This document shows positions 34,669 through 42,266 of a DNA stretch of 64,000 nt, in pieces. A program made the position numbers and the translations under genes. Where the stretch lies: positions 1,116,001 to 1,180,000 of the forward strand of contig CAVTON010000001.1 in assembly GCA_963736455.1 (NCBI GenBank), in the 5' to 3' direction. The notes under the pieces were generated by a model, which was given only the letters and a program-made list of their open reading frames with translations, was not told the DNA's origin and searched no databases. The stretch is from DAHUXD01 sp963736455. GTDB taxonomy: Bacteria; Acidobacteriota; Thermoanaerobaculia; UBA5066; Gp7-AA6. Each line of letters begins with the position of its first letter. Position 1 is the first letter of the stretch.

Positions 34669-35006
34669 ATCAGCCGATCCCTCATTTCCAGAGACGCCGG
34701 GACGAAGAGCCGCGGTGGCGATGGATCGAACCGGCGACCGAGTCGGGGGCTCGGGGGCAGAGCCCCCGCTCAAAGGCGCCCGCCGCCGGCCGACGCCAAC
34801 CGGCGGAGGCCGGTTCGATCCCGGTCAGCTCCACCAATCAGCCGATCCCTCATTTCCAGAGACGCCGGGACGAAGAGCCGCGGTGGCGATGGATCGAACC
34901 GGCGACCGAGTCGGGGGCTCGGGGGCAGAGCCCCCGCTCAAAGGCGCCCGCCGCCGGCCGACGCCAACCGGCGGAGGCCGGTTCGATCCCGGTCAGCTCC
35001 ACCAAT
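34641..35006 (+). repeat. Tandem 168-bp repeat built on the tRNA-Ala 3' end
   Basis: Two identical-looking 168-bp units (34641-34808 and 34809-34976) are followed by a 30-bp partial unit. Each unit starts with the T-arm/acceptor half of the tRNA through CCA. The ~138-bp remainder holds a 16-bp inverted copy of the T-arm (34724-34739 and 34892-34907) and a GGGGGCTC/GAGCCCCC hairpin. The layout resembles two small inserts bounded by tRNA 3' end att-like duplications, but there is no integrase. Confidence 0.9.
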
Positions 35007-35007
35007 A

Positions 35008-35215
35008 CCGTCGCCTCCGCTTCGTTCGGAGTCTGCGCGCCTCGACGGCGCGCACCGCCGGGCGGCTCGCCCGGATGCGGGCTCGGCCGCCCGGCTGACT
35101 CCTCACTGCGCTGCGGCTCCCGCGGCGTGAGCCTCCACCCTCGCTTCGCTCGGGTGACTTCTCACGCCGCGAGCTTCACCGACAGTGCCGCGCATCGAGT
35201 CTTACTCCCTCGCCC
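35008..35215 (+). repeat. Dispersed GC-rich intergenic repeat, copy C (longest)
   Basis: Begins right after the tRNA-derived repeats. It contains an 11-bp inverted pair, CGCGGCGTGAG (35122-35132) and CTCACGCCGCG (35162-35172), and then 'CACCGACAGTGCCG...ATCGAGTCTTA' shared with copy A. The remaining bases to 35300 hold no gene that I can support. Confidence 0.75.
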
Positions 35216-35300
35216 CCCGAAAGGGGGGAGAGGGTGGGGGTGAGGGGGAGAGCGCAGCAGCCAGCAAGGTCCCGCCGCCACCGGCTCGACGGAGATCGGC

Positions 35301-36506
35301 CTACAAACTCAACACGCCCTCGCGTCCTCGCAGCATGGCGATGGCCCCGACGAGGATCATGACGACGCCGTTGGCGACCAGGACCCGGGGTGCGGTGAAG
35401 AGGCTCGCGAGCGCGCCGGCCGTGAGGTTGCCGAGGGGCATCGCGCCGCGAAACGCGAGCGAGTAGACGGAAACGACGCGGCCGCGGAGGCGGTCTTCCA
35501 CGTTCGACTGGACGAGCGTCATGAAGAGCGCGAAGACGACCATGAGGGCGGCGCCCGCGAGGGCGAGCAGCGCGTACGAGACGAGCGGGGTCCGGGAAAG
35601 GGCGAAGCCGGCCATGAGCCCGCCGAAGAGCATCTGCATTCCGACGGCGAGCGCTCCCTTGCGGCGGACGTTGCCGAAGGCGGCGACGCCCATCGCGCCG
35701 AAGATCGCGCCGACGCCGAAGGCCGCCAGCAGAATGCTGTAGCCCTTGGCGTCGCGGTGGAACACGGTGCGCGCGAAGACCGGGAGAAACGTCACGAGCG
35801 GCATCGCGCAGAAGCTGCCGACGAAGGCGAGGACGATCAGGCCCCTCAGGGCTCCGGCGTTGCGAACCGCGGAGAGGCCGGTCTTGAGGCTCGCGAGAAC
35901 CCCCTCCTTCGGAGCCACGGTGCCGCCCCCGCGCTTGAGCAGGAGCAGCGCGACGATCGGCGCGAGGAACGAGACGGAATTCAGGCCGAAGCAGGCCGCC
36001 GCGCCGAGCTTGTAGAACGCGACGCCAGCGAGCACGGGTCCGATCACACGCGCGAGGTTGAACTGGATCGAGTTCAGCGCGACGGCGTTCGGAAGATCCT
36101 CCCGATCGACGAGCGTCGGCACGAGCGCCTGATACGCGGGCCCTCCGAAGGACTGGGCGAGGCCGACCACGAAGGACAGCGCGAGGATCATCCAGACGTG
36201 CACCGCGTGCACGAGAAGGAGCACGGCGAGCAGCGCCGCACTCGCCATCTGGACGTACTGCGACCGCAGCAGGATCCGCCGGCGATCGACGCGGTCGGCC
36301 ATGACGCCGCCGAAGAGCGAGAACAGCAGATACGGCGCATCGCCGAGGAAGGCGTCGAGGCCCAGCAGGAAGGCCGATCCCGTCATCGTCAGGATCAGCC
36401 AGTTCTGCGCGACCTCCTGCATCCACGTGCCGACGCTCGAAGTGAACGCGCCCGCCCACATGAGGCGGAAATCGCGGTAGGTGAAAGCCTTCAGGGTCTT
36501 TTGCAA
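35301..36506 (-). CDS. MFS exporter, EntS/DHA3-like
   Basis: 401 residues, 12 predicted helices. The start is TTG 36506, with a TAAGCT box 8 nt upstream. 'MWAGAFTSSVGTWMQEVAQNW' opens the first helix as in EntS-type (MFS_3) exporters. 'GGVMADRVDRRRILLRSQ' is the conserved loop 2-3 motif. Members export siderophores or macrolides; the substrate here is not deducible. It is a single gene. Confidence 0.9.
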   Translation of the reverse strand: MQKTLKAFTYRDFRLMWAGAFTSSVGTWMQEVAQNWLILTMTGSAFLLGLDAFLGDAPYLLFSLFGGVMADRVDRRRILLRSQYVQMASAALLAVLLLVHAVHVWMILALSFVVGLAQSFGGPAYQALVPTLVDREDLPNAVALNSIQFNLARVIGPVLAGVAFYKLGAAACFGLNSVSFLAPIVALLLLKRGGGTVAPKEGVLASLKTGLSAVRNAGALRGLIVLAFVGSFCAMPLVTFLPVFARTVFHRDAKGYSILLAAFGVGAIFGAMGVAAFGNVRRKGALAVGMQMLFGGLMAGFALSRTPLVSYALLALAGAALMVVFALFMTLVQSNVEDRLRGRVVSVYSLAFRGAMPLGNLTAGALASLFTAPRVLVANGVVMILVGAIAMLRGREGVLSL

Positions 36507-36514
36507 GCGCGCGT

Positions 36515-36520
36515 AGCTTA
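36515..36520 (-). promoter_or_regulatory. -10 box (TAAGCT) of the MFS gene
   Basis: On the minus strand TAAGCT is followed by 8 nt and the TTG start. No Shine-Dalgarno is present. Confidence 0.4.
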
Positions 36521-36634
36521 TGCCGGGACGAGAGCGCGGCGTCCGGCTCGCCGGGTCGATCCGCCCGTAATACGCTCTCGCCGGGGAATCCGGTTCGGGG
36601 CGCCCGCGTTGACTTCCGATCGAGGAGGAAATCC

Positions 36635-37105
36635 ATGGCGAAAGCGACGTTCGGAGCGGGATGCTTCTGGGGGGTCGAGGAGGAATTCCGGAAGGTGCCG
36701 GGAGTGCGGAACACCGCCGTCGGCTACAGCGGCGGCTCGCTCCAACATCCGACCTACGAGGACGTCTGCTCGGACGCCACGGGCCACGCCGAGGTCGTCG
36801 AGGTGGACTACGATCCGGAGAAGGTCTCGTACGACCGGCTTCTCGACGTCTTCTGGAACGGGCACAACCCGACGCAGCTCAATCGCCAGGGACCCGACGT
36901 CGGCTCGCAGTATCGCTCGGTCATCTTCTTTCACTCGCCCGAGCAGAAAGCCGCCGCACAGGCCTCGAAGGAAGGGCTCGAGAAGAGCGGCCGCTTCCCG
37001 CGCCCGATCGTCACGAAGATCGAACCCGCCGAGCCCTTCTGGCGGGCCGAGGAGTACCACCAGCGGTACTTCGAGAAGCGCGGCGGCGGCTCCTGCCACG
37101 TCTAG
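36635..37105 (+). CDS. msrA: Peptide methionine sulfoxide reductase A
   Basis: 156 residues with a strong GAGGAGG ribosome site. 'FGAGCFWGVEEEF' holds the catalytic Cys in the GCFWG motif. 'GYSGGSLQHPTYEDVC' and 'YRSVIFFHS' are family blocks. A Cys near the end ('GGGSCHV') may act as the resolving residue. MsrA reduces methionine-S-sulfoxide in proteins using thioredoxin. There is no signal peptide, so it is cytosolic. The catalytic residue is an ordinary Cys, not Sec. Confidence 0.96.
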   Translation: MAKATFGAGCFWGVEEEFRKVPGVRNTAVGYSGGSLQHPTYEDVCSDATGHAEVVEVDYDPEKVSYDRLLDVFWNGHNPTQLNRQGPDVGSQYRSVIFFHSPEQKAAAQASKEGLEKSGRFPRPIVTKIEPAEPFWRAEEYHQRYFEKRGGGSCHV

Positions 37106-37230
37106 AGATACATCGCTCGGACGATCCATCCGGTTGCGCCGGGCTCTTTCGGTATAGGATCCGCCGGATCGAAACACGGCACCGGCGCGCCGCGACGGCG
37201 GCCGGCCTTCACACACAAGGAGAAGAGGTC

Positions 37231-37749
37231 ATGAAGAAGATTCTCGTCCTTTCCCTCGCCGCCGGGATCGCCGCCGCCTCGGCCGGAGCCCAGGAGGCGA
37301 CCGGCCAGTCGACGCAGATGTCGGAGGGAGGCCAGCAGGCCCTCAACATCGCCCGCTACAAGATGGCCCTGACCGACGCCCGCAAGAAGCTCTTCGCGGC
37401 CGGGATGAGCGAGCTGACGCCGCAGCAGCTCGAGACGTTCTGGGGCGTGTACGCCGAGTTCGCGAAGGAGCAGGACGCGGTCACCTCCGCGCGCGTCGAC
37501 CTCGCCAAGAAATACGCCGACAACTTCCAGAGCCTGTCCGACGCCGACATCACGAGCCTCGTGACCAACTCGGCGAACCTGCAGAGGAAGACGACGGACC
37601 TGCGCGTCAAGTACTACGGGATCCTCGAGCAGAAGATCAACGCGCACGCCGCGGGCCGCTTCGCGCTGATCGACGACTACACGACGACGGCGGGCCGGCT
37701 GAACCTTCTCAACCAGCTTCCGATTCCGACCGGCGACACCGGCAAGTAG
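37231..37749 (+). CDS. Exported helical hypothetical protein
   Basis: 172 residues. AAGGAG precedes the ATG. A clear signal peptide ends at 'AASAGAQ'. The mature protein is almost entirely helical and charged, with 'MSELTPQQLETFWGVYAEF' reminiscent of the LTxxQ helices of Spy/CpxP-type periplasmic chaperones. I cannot confirm that family. It lies 125 bp after msrA and convergent with the hydroxyproline operon. Confidence 0.7.
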   Translation: MKKILVLSLAAGIAAASAGAQEATGQSTQMSEGGQQALNIARYKMALTDARKKLFAAGMSELTPQQLETFWGVYAEFAKEQDAVTSARVDLAKKYADNFQSLSDADITSLVTNSANLQRKTTDLRVKYYGILEQKINAHAAGRFALIDDYTTTAGRLNLLNQLPIPTGDTGK

Positions 37750-37755
37750 GTCTCC

Positions 37756-38649
37756 TCAGCTCTTCGGCCGGCGCGCGAGGCGCTCTCGGATCACCGCGAG
37801 CGCCTCGTTCCGTTCGGCTCCTTCGAGCGGGAGCCGCGGCGGCCTCACCCTCTCCGACCCCATGCCGCACTCCTGCTGGGTCAGCTTGATGAGCTGCACG
37901 AACTTCGGAACGACGTCCAGGCGCAGCAGGGGAAGAAACCACTCGTAGAGAGAGCGCGTCTCGGCCGCGCGTCCCGCCGCGGCGAGGTCGAAGAGCCGCA
38001 CCGATTCGGCGGGCAGGGCGTTGACGAGACCGGCGATCCAGCCGGCCGCTCCCGCCGCGATGCCCTCCACGACGAGGTCGTCCACACCGACGAAGAGAGC
38101 GAGGCGGTCGGCGCACAGCGCCCGGATCTCGGTAATGCGCCGGACGTCGGCGCTCGATTCCTTGACGGCCGAGAGGTTACGGTGCCGCGCCGCGAGCTCC
38201 GCGACGTCGGCGGGCAGCGCATCGGTCCCGTAGGCGATCGGATTGTTGTAGAGCATGCACGGCAGGGCAGTCGCGGAGACGACCGCCGAGAAGTGCGCCA
38301 TCATCTCGCGGCGGTCCGGCCGGTAGACGTACGGCGGCAGGACCATCAGCCCGTCGCAGCCGGCTTTCTCCGCCATCCGCGCCGTGGCGACGGCCTCCGC
38401 CGTCGAGAGCGCGGCGATGCCGGCCACCAGCGCGGCCCGTCCGGACAGCGCGGTCCGGCAGGTCTCGAGCACGGAGGCCTTCTCGTCGAGACCCAGCGCG
38501 GCGGATTCGCCGAGCGATCCGAGCGGCACCAAGCCGCGGCAGCCGGCGGCGAGCATCGCCTCGACGTGCCGGGACAGGAACGCGAGATCGAGGGAGAGAT
38601 CCTCCCGGAACGGAGTCGTGATCGCCGGGAACACGCCGCGCCACTCCAT
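37756..38649 (-). CDS. DHDPS/NAL-family lyase, probable 1-pyrroline-4-hydroxy-2-carboxylate deaminase
   Basis: 297 residues, a typical DapA-fold barrel. The Schiff-base lysine lies in 'LSAVKESSADVRR' and the assisting Tyr in 'PCMLYNNPIAYGT'. DapA itself is unlikely because the gene ends an operon of hydroxyproline-catabolic genes. In that pathway a DHDPS-family enzyme deaminates the cyclic imine to alpha-ketoglutarate semialdehyde. That assignment is from context. A GAGGAG site lies between the previous stop and this ATG. Confidence 0.82.
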   Translation of the reverse strand: MEWRGVFPAITTPFREDLSLDLAFLSRHVEAMLAAGCRGLVPLGSLGESAALGLDEKASVLETCRTALSGRAALVAGIAALSTAEAVATARMAEKAGCDGLMVLPPYVYRPDRREMMAHFSAVVSATALPCMLYNNPIAYGTDALPADVAELAARHRNLSAVKESSADVRRITEIRALCADRLALFVGVDDLVVEGIAAGAAGWIAGLVNALPAESVRLFDLAAAGRAAETRSLYEWFLPLLRLDVVPKFVQLIKLTQQECGMGSERVRPPRLPLEGAERNEALAVIRERLARRPKS

Positions 38650-38658
38650 CGTTGCTCC

Positions 38659-40203
38659 TCACTCCCCCGCGGCGGCCAGGTCGCCGACCCGGGCCGGCCG
38701 GACGGGCGGGCGTACCGTATCCGAATCCCATCCGAAGAGAAACTCGAGAGCCGGGCTACAGATCCTTCCCTGGCACGGACCCATGCCGGCCCGCGTTGCG
38801 AGCTTGGCCTCGCGCGAGCTCCCGCATTCCTCGAAGGCGCCGCGGGGCACGTCCTCGCAGCGGCAGACGGTCGTCTCGGCCGTGGCCAGCGCCGTGAGCT
38901 CGCCGCGAAGACGGAACGCCGAAGCCATTCCGGAGGCCAGCCGCCGGCCGGCCGCACGGCGGCGAGCGAGCCGCCGCTCGGCGTTGCGATCGCGCCGCCC
39001 GGAGGCGGCCAGGCCCGCGATCTCTCCTTCCGCGAGGGCGACCTCGACGCCCGCGACGCCGCACGGCTCTCCCGCGCACGACACGTCTGGCACGCTCGTC
39101 TGCTGCCCGGAATCCACCACGACCGCCCCGTTTCGCATGGCGCAGCCGAGCAGCCGCGCAAGCTCCGTGTTCGGCACGAGACCATAGCCGACCGCGAGCA
39201 GATCGCACGCGATCTCCTTCGACCGCCGGCCGTCGGTCGCGACGACGGCCTCGAGACGCACCGAGCCGAGGGCGCGAGCGATCCACCAGCCGGCGCGGTA
39301 CGGCGACCGCGCGAACGCCGACCGATAGCGCGCCGCTTCGCGCAGCTTCCCGGGAAAGCGCCACAGGCTCGCGGCGTAACCGGCGAGCGCCCGGCCGCGG
39401 GCCTGCTCCGCGACGAGCGCGACGCGGGCTCCGGCCTTCGACAGCGATGCGGCCACGGGGAGCAGAAGGGGACCCGATCCCGCGACGACGGCCGCGCGAT
39501 CCCGGAAGCTGGCCCCCGATTTCCAGAGCGCCTGCGCCGCCCCGGCCCCCATGACGCCGGGCAGGGTCCAGCCCGGGAACGGCAGGAAGAGCTCGCGGGC
39601 GCCGGTCGCGAGGATCACGCGGCGCGCGGTCACGGTCACGGCGCGCGCGCCGGCCTCCGCGGCGAGGCGCAATCCGCTCGGCTCCCGACGCGCATCGAAG
39701 ACGGAGGCTCCCGGGAGGAACCGGGCGCCTGACCGGCCGAGCCGTTCGATCCAGCGCCGCGCGCCCTCGGGGACGTCCGGCGGACGGTGGCGGTAGATCT
39801 GGCCGCCCGGCGCGATCCCCTCGTCGAGCAGCATCGTCGAGGCTCCCGACTCGGCGGCGCGGCAGGCGGCGGCGATCCCGGCGGGACCGCCTCCGACGAT
39901 GGCGACGTCGACGTCGAACGCCTCCGTCTCGGCGCGGACCGCGGCCGGCAAAGGGCGGACGGCCTCCGCTCCCGTCGAGATCTCCATCCCGTTGCGCACG
40001 CTCTCCACGCACGCCCGCCGGTGCGGCTCGCCGTCGATCCTCACGCGGCACTCGAAGCAGACGCCCATCGCGCAGAGGACGCCGCGAGGCTCGCCGCCGA
40101 CCGATTCCCGCAGCGACGCGACGCCCGAGTTGGCGAGCGCCGCGGCGACCGTGGCGCCGGCCTCGGCCTCGATCCGCCTGCCGTCGACGGTCAGATCAGG
40201 CAT
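38659..40203 (-). CDS. D-hydroxyproline dehydrogenase, fused 2Fe-2S plus FAD/NAD(P)-type subunit
   Basis: 514 residues. The amino ~90 residues are a 2Fe-2S ferredoxin-like domain ('CAMGVCFECRVRIDG', then 'RRACVESV'). From about 100 a FAD domain starts with 'VAIVGGGPAGIAAACRAAES', and 'ATGARELFLPFPGWTLPG' is typical of HcnB/OoxA-like subunits. A BFD-like Fe-S module ends the protein ('CRCEDVPRG' and 'GMGPCQGRIC'). In several bacteria the small Fe-S and the large FAD polypeptides are separate; here they are one chain. It should form the complex with the DAO-family product upstream and send electrons to the respiratory chain. Confidence 0.83.
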   Translation of the reverse strand: MPDLTVDGRRIEAEAGATVAAALANSGVASLRESVGGEPRGVLCAMGVCFECRVRIDGEPHRRACVESVRNGMEISTGAEAVRPLPAAVRAETEAFDVDVAIVGGGPAGIAAACRAAESGASTMLLDEGIAPGGQIYRHRPPDVPEGARRWIERLGRSGARFLPGASVFDARREPSGLRLAAEAGARAVTVTARRVILATGARELFLPFPGWTLPGVMGAGAAQALWKSGASFRDRAAVVAGSGPLLLPVAASLSKAGARVALVAEQARGRALAGYAASLWRFPGKLREAARYRSAFARSPYRAGWWIARALGSVRLEAVVATDGRRSKEIACDLLAVGYGLVPNTELARLLGCAMRNGAVVVDSGQQTSVPDVSCAGEPCGVAGVEVALAEGEIAGLAASGRRDRNAERRLARRRAAGRRLASGMASAFRLRGELTALATAETTVCRCEDVPRGAFEECGSSREAKLATRAGMGPCQGRICSPALEFLFGWDSDTVRPPVRPARVGDLAAAGE

Positions 40204-41311
40204 GCGCGGACGCGAACGATCGGGTCGGGAGGTATGGCGCCGGGTCGATCGGGCTCGTCCTGCCGAGCATCGCGTCGGCGATCAGCCGGGCCGTTCCGAG
40301 CGCCGTCGTGATGCCCAGGCCCTCGTGTCCGGCGGCGATCGCGAGGCCCTCCGTCGCCGGCCAGAAACCGATCAGCGGTAGATTGTCCGGGGTCGCGGGC
40401 CGAAAGCCCGTCCACGTCCGGATCGCCGAGAGCCCGGCGAGCGCCGGAACGAACGCGAGCGCGCGGCGGATCATCCGGTCGCGGATGCGGCGGTTGACGG
40501 CCGGATCGAAGCCGACGAACTCGCGCGACGATCCGATCAGCACCTGACCCGTGGCGCGCGGCTGCAGATTGAACGCCACCGATTCCGCCGAGGCGCCGTG
40601 CGCGCTCGAGAGGTAGCCGAGCTCGACGAGCTGATGCCGGCAGAAGCCCGGATAACGGTCGGTGATCACCAGGTGACCCTTGCGCGGCGCGACGGGAAGT
40701 CCCGGCGTCAGCAGCGGCGCAGCGGCGCCCGCGGCATTGACGACGAACTTCGCCTCGAAGGTCTCCTTCGGCGTCACCACCCGGCGCGGCCCGATCACCG
40801 AGGCCTCCACCCCGGCGACGAACCGCGCGCCGCGGCGGACCGCCCGGCCGAGCAGCCATCGGGCGGCCTGGATCGGATACACGACGCGGTCGCCCGGCAC
40901 GCGCAGCGCGCCCGCGAGGCCCGGCCGCAGGTTCGGCTCCGACCTCGCGAGGGCGGAGGAATCGAGCTCCTCGACCTCGACGCCGCGGCCCCGGTAGACG
41001 GCTGCCTTGCGCCGCACGGCCCCCATTTCGTCTTCATCGGCGGCGATCCAGAGCGTCCCGGTCCGCTCGTCCTCGCAGGCTCGAGGCATTTCCCCGGCGA
41101 GCTCTTCCCACAGATCGCGCGAGAGGCGAGTCAGCGCGAACTGCGCGTCGGAGTCGTCCATGACGACGATGTGCCCCATCGCGGCCGCCGTGGCGCCGGA
41201 GGCCGCGAACCGGGACTCGAGCACGGCGACCGAGAGACCCGCCGACGTCAGGGCGTCGGCGCAGGCGGCTCCGACGACGCCGGCGCCGACGATGACCGCG
41301 TCAACCGCCAT
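40196..41311 (-). CDS. FAD-dependent D-amino-acid oxidase-family subunit, probable D-hydroxyproline dehydrogenase catalytic subunit
   Basis: 371 residues. 'AVIVGAGVVGAACADALTSA' is the amino FAD-binding Rossmann motif. 'WTGFRPATPDNLPLIG' and 'AAGHEGLGITTALGTA' are typical of DAO/HcnC-type enzymes. It would oxidise cis-4-hydroxy-D-proline to 1-pyrroline-4-hydroxy-2-carboxylate. Its stop overlaps the start of the fused Fe-S/FAD gene by 8 bp, and its start overlaps the epimerase gene by 11 bp. The substrate comes from operon context; other cyclic D-amino acids are possible. Confidence 0.83.
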   Translation of the reverse strand: MAVDAVIVGAGVVGAACADALTSAGLSVAVLESRFAASGATAAAMGHIVVMDDSDAQFALTRLSRDLWEELAGEMPRACEDERTGTLWIAADEDEMGAVRRKAAVYRGRGVEVEELDSSALARSEPNLRPGLAGALRVPGDRVVYPIQAARWLLGRAVRRGARFVAGVEASVIGPRRVVTPKETFEAKFVVNAAGAAAPLLTPGLPVAPRKGHLVITDRYPGFCRHQLVELGYLSSAHGASAESVAFNLQPRATGQVLIGSSREFVGFDPAVNRRIRDRMIRRALAFVPALAGLSAIRTWTGFRPATPDNLPLIGFWPATEGLAIAAGHEGLGITTALGTARLIADAMLGRTSPIDPAPYLPTRSFASAHA

Positions 41312-42266
41312 GACCCCCGAGACCGTGGCGGAACGGATCGCGCGGATCGAAATACAGCGTGGTCTTTCCGGTGACGTACGCGCGGCCCTCGATCCTCGGA
41401 ACGAGCTCGGCGCCGCGCTGCTCGAGCCAGCCCGTGAAAAGGCTTCCGGTGATGGACTCCTGGCGCCAGCGCTGGCCGGGCGCGAGCTCGCCGCGGGCGT
41501 GCAGCGAGGCCATTTTCGCCGAGGTCCCGGTGCCGCAGGGCGAGCGGTCGTAGGCCCCGCCCGGGCACATCACGTAGTTCCGGCTGTCGGCGTCGGTCCG
41601 GGACGGGGGCCCATAAAGAATGACATGGTCCACGACGGCGCCGCGCTCGCCCGTGACTCCCTGTTCGCCGAGCGCCCGCTGGATGGCGAGCGTGACCGAA
41701 CGCAGCCGCTCCCCGTTCGAGGGCTCGACCGTCTCGCCGCCCGGCCGGGCGAGAAAAAACCAGTTCCCGCCGTACGCGACGTCCCCCGTGACGGTCCCGA
41801 CCCCGGGGACCTCCACCTCGACGTCGAGCCGGTGGCACCGGGCCGGGACGTTCTCGACCGTGACGCTTCCATTGACGGCGAGCTCGGCGCCGACCGTCCC
41901 CGCGGGCGTGTCGAGCTTCACGAGCCCCGGGCGGACGCGCCCGAGATACTCGAGGGTCCGCACGACGCCGATCGTGCCGTGGCCGCACATCCAGAGTGGT
42001 CCGACGTTGTCGAAGAACACGACCCCGGCGACGGCGCCCCGCGATACCGGCGGCGTCAGGAGCGCCCCGACGAGGGCGTCGTGGCCGCGCGGCTCGAGCA
42101 CCGCCCCGCGCCACAGCGCATCGAATCGGCGGCCGAGCTCCTCGCGCCGCTCCTCCATCGACGACGCCTCGAGCTCCGGCCAGCCGCCGATGACGACGCG
42201 GGTCGGCTCTCCCTCGGTATGAGAGTCGACGACTTCCAGGGTTTCCGGAAACTCGGGCGGCTTCAC
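41301..42266 (-). CDS. Proline racemase-family enzyme, probable 4-hydroxyproline 2-epimerase
   Basis: 321 residues from a GTG that overlaps the ALDH stop (GTGA). The two catalytic cysteines are both present: 'WMCGHGTIGVVRTL' and 'SPCGTGTSAKMA'. The second Cys distinguishes racemases and epimerases from the trans-3-hydroxyproline dehydratases, which have Thr there. 'VDSHTEGEPTRVVIGG' is the family start. It would convert trans-4-hydroxy-L-proline to cis-4-hydroxy-D-proline, the first pathway step. Confidence 0.9.
   Translation of the reverse strand: MKPPEFPETLEVVDSHTEGEPTRVVIGGWPELEASSMEERREELGRRFDALWRGAVLEPRGHDALVGALLTPPVSRGAVAGVVFFDNVGPLWMCGHGTIGVVRTLEYLGRVRPGLVKLDTPAGTVGAELAVNGSVTVENVPARCHRLDVEVEVPGVGTVTGDVAYGGNWFFLARPGGETVEPSNGERLRSVTLAIQRALGEQGVTGERGAVVDHVILYGPPSRTDADSRNYVMCPGGAYDRSPCGTGTSAKMASLHARGELAPGQRWRQESITGSLFTGWLEQRGAELVPRIEGRAYVTGKTTLYFDPRDPFRHGLGGHGG

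Noticed and set aside
34641..35006. CRISPR-like array
   Set aside because: The units are 168-bp tandem copies with no unique spacers and begin inside a tRNA gene.
34715..35098. Open frames running through the tandem repeat
   Set aside because: They repeat with the DNA unit, have no start context and no protein similarity.
34592..35300. Integrated phage or genomic island at the tRNA
   Set aside because: The duplicated 3' end looks like att sites, but no integrase, excisionase or cargo gene lies on either side.
36635..37105. MsrA as another selenoprotein
   Set aside because: The catalytic position is TGC (Cys) in the intact GCFWG motif.
37756..38649. Lysine-biosynthetic DapA
   Set aside because: The fold fits, but the gene is the last of a hydroxyproline operon and no lysine-pathway genes are near.
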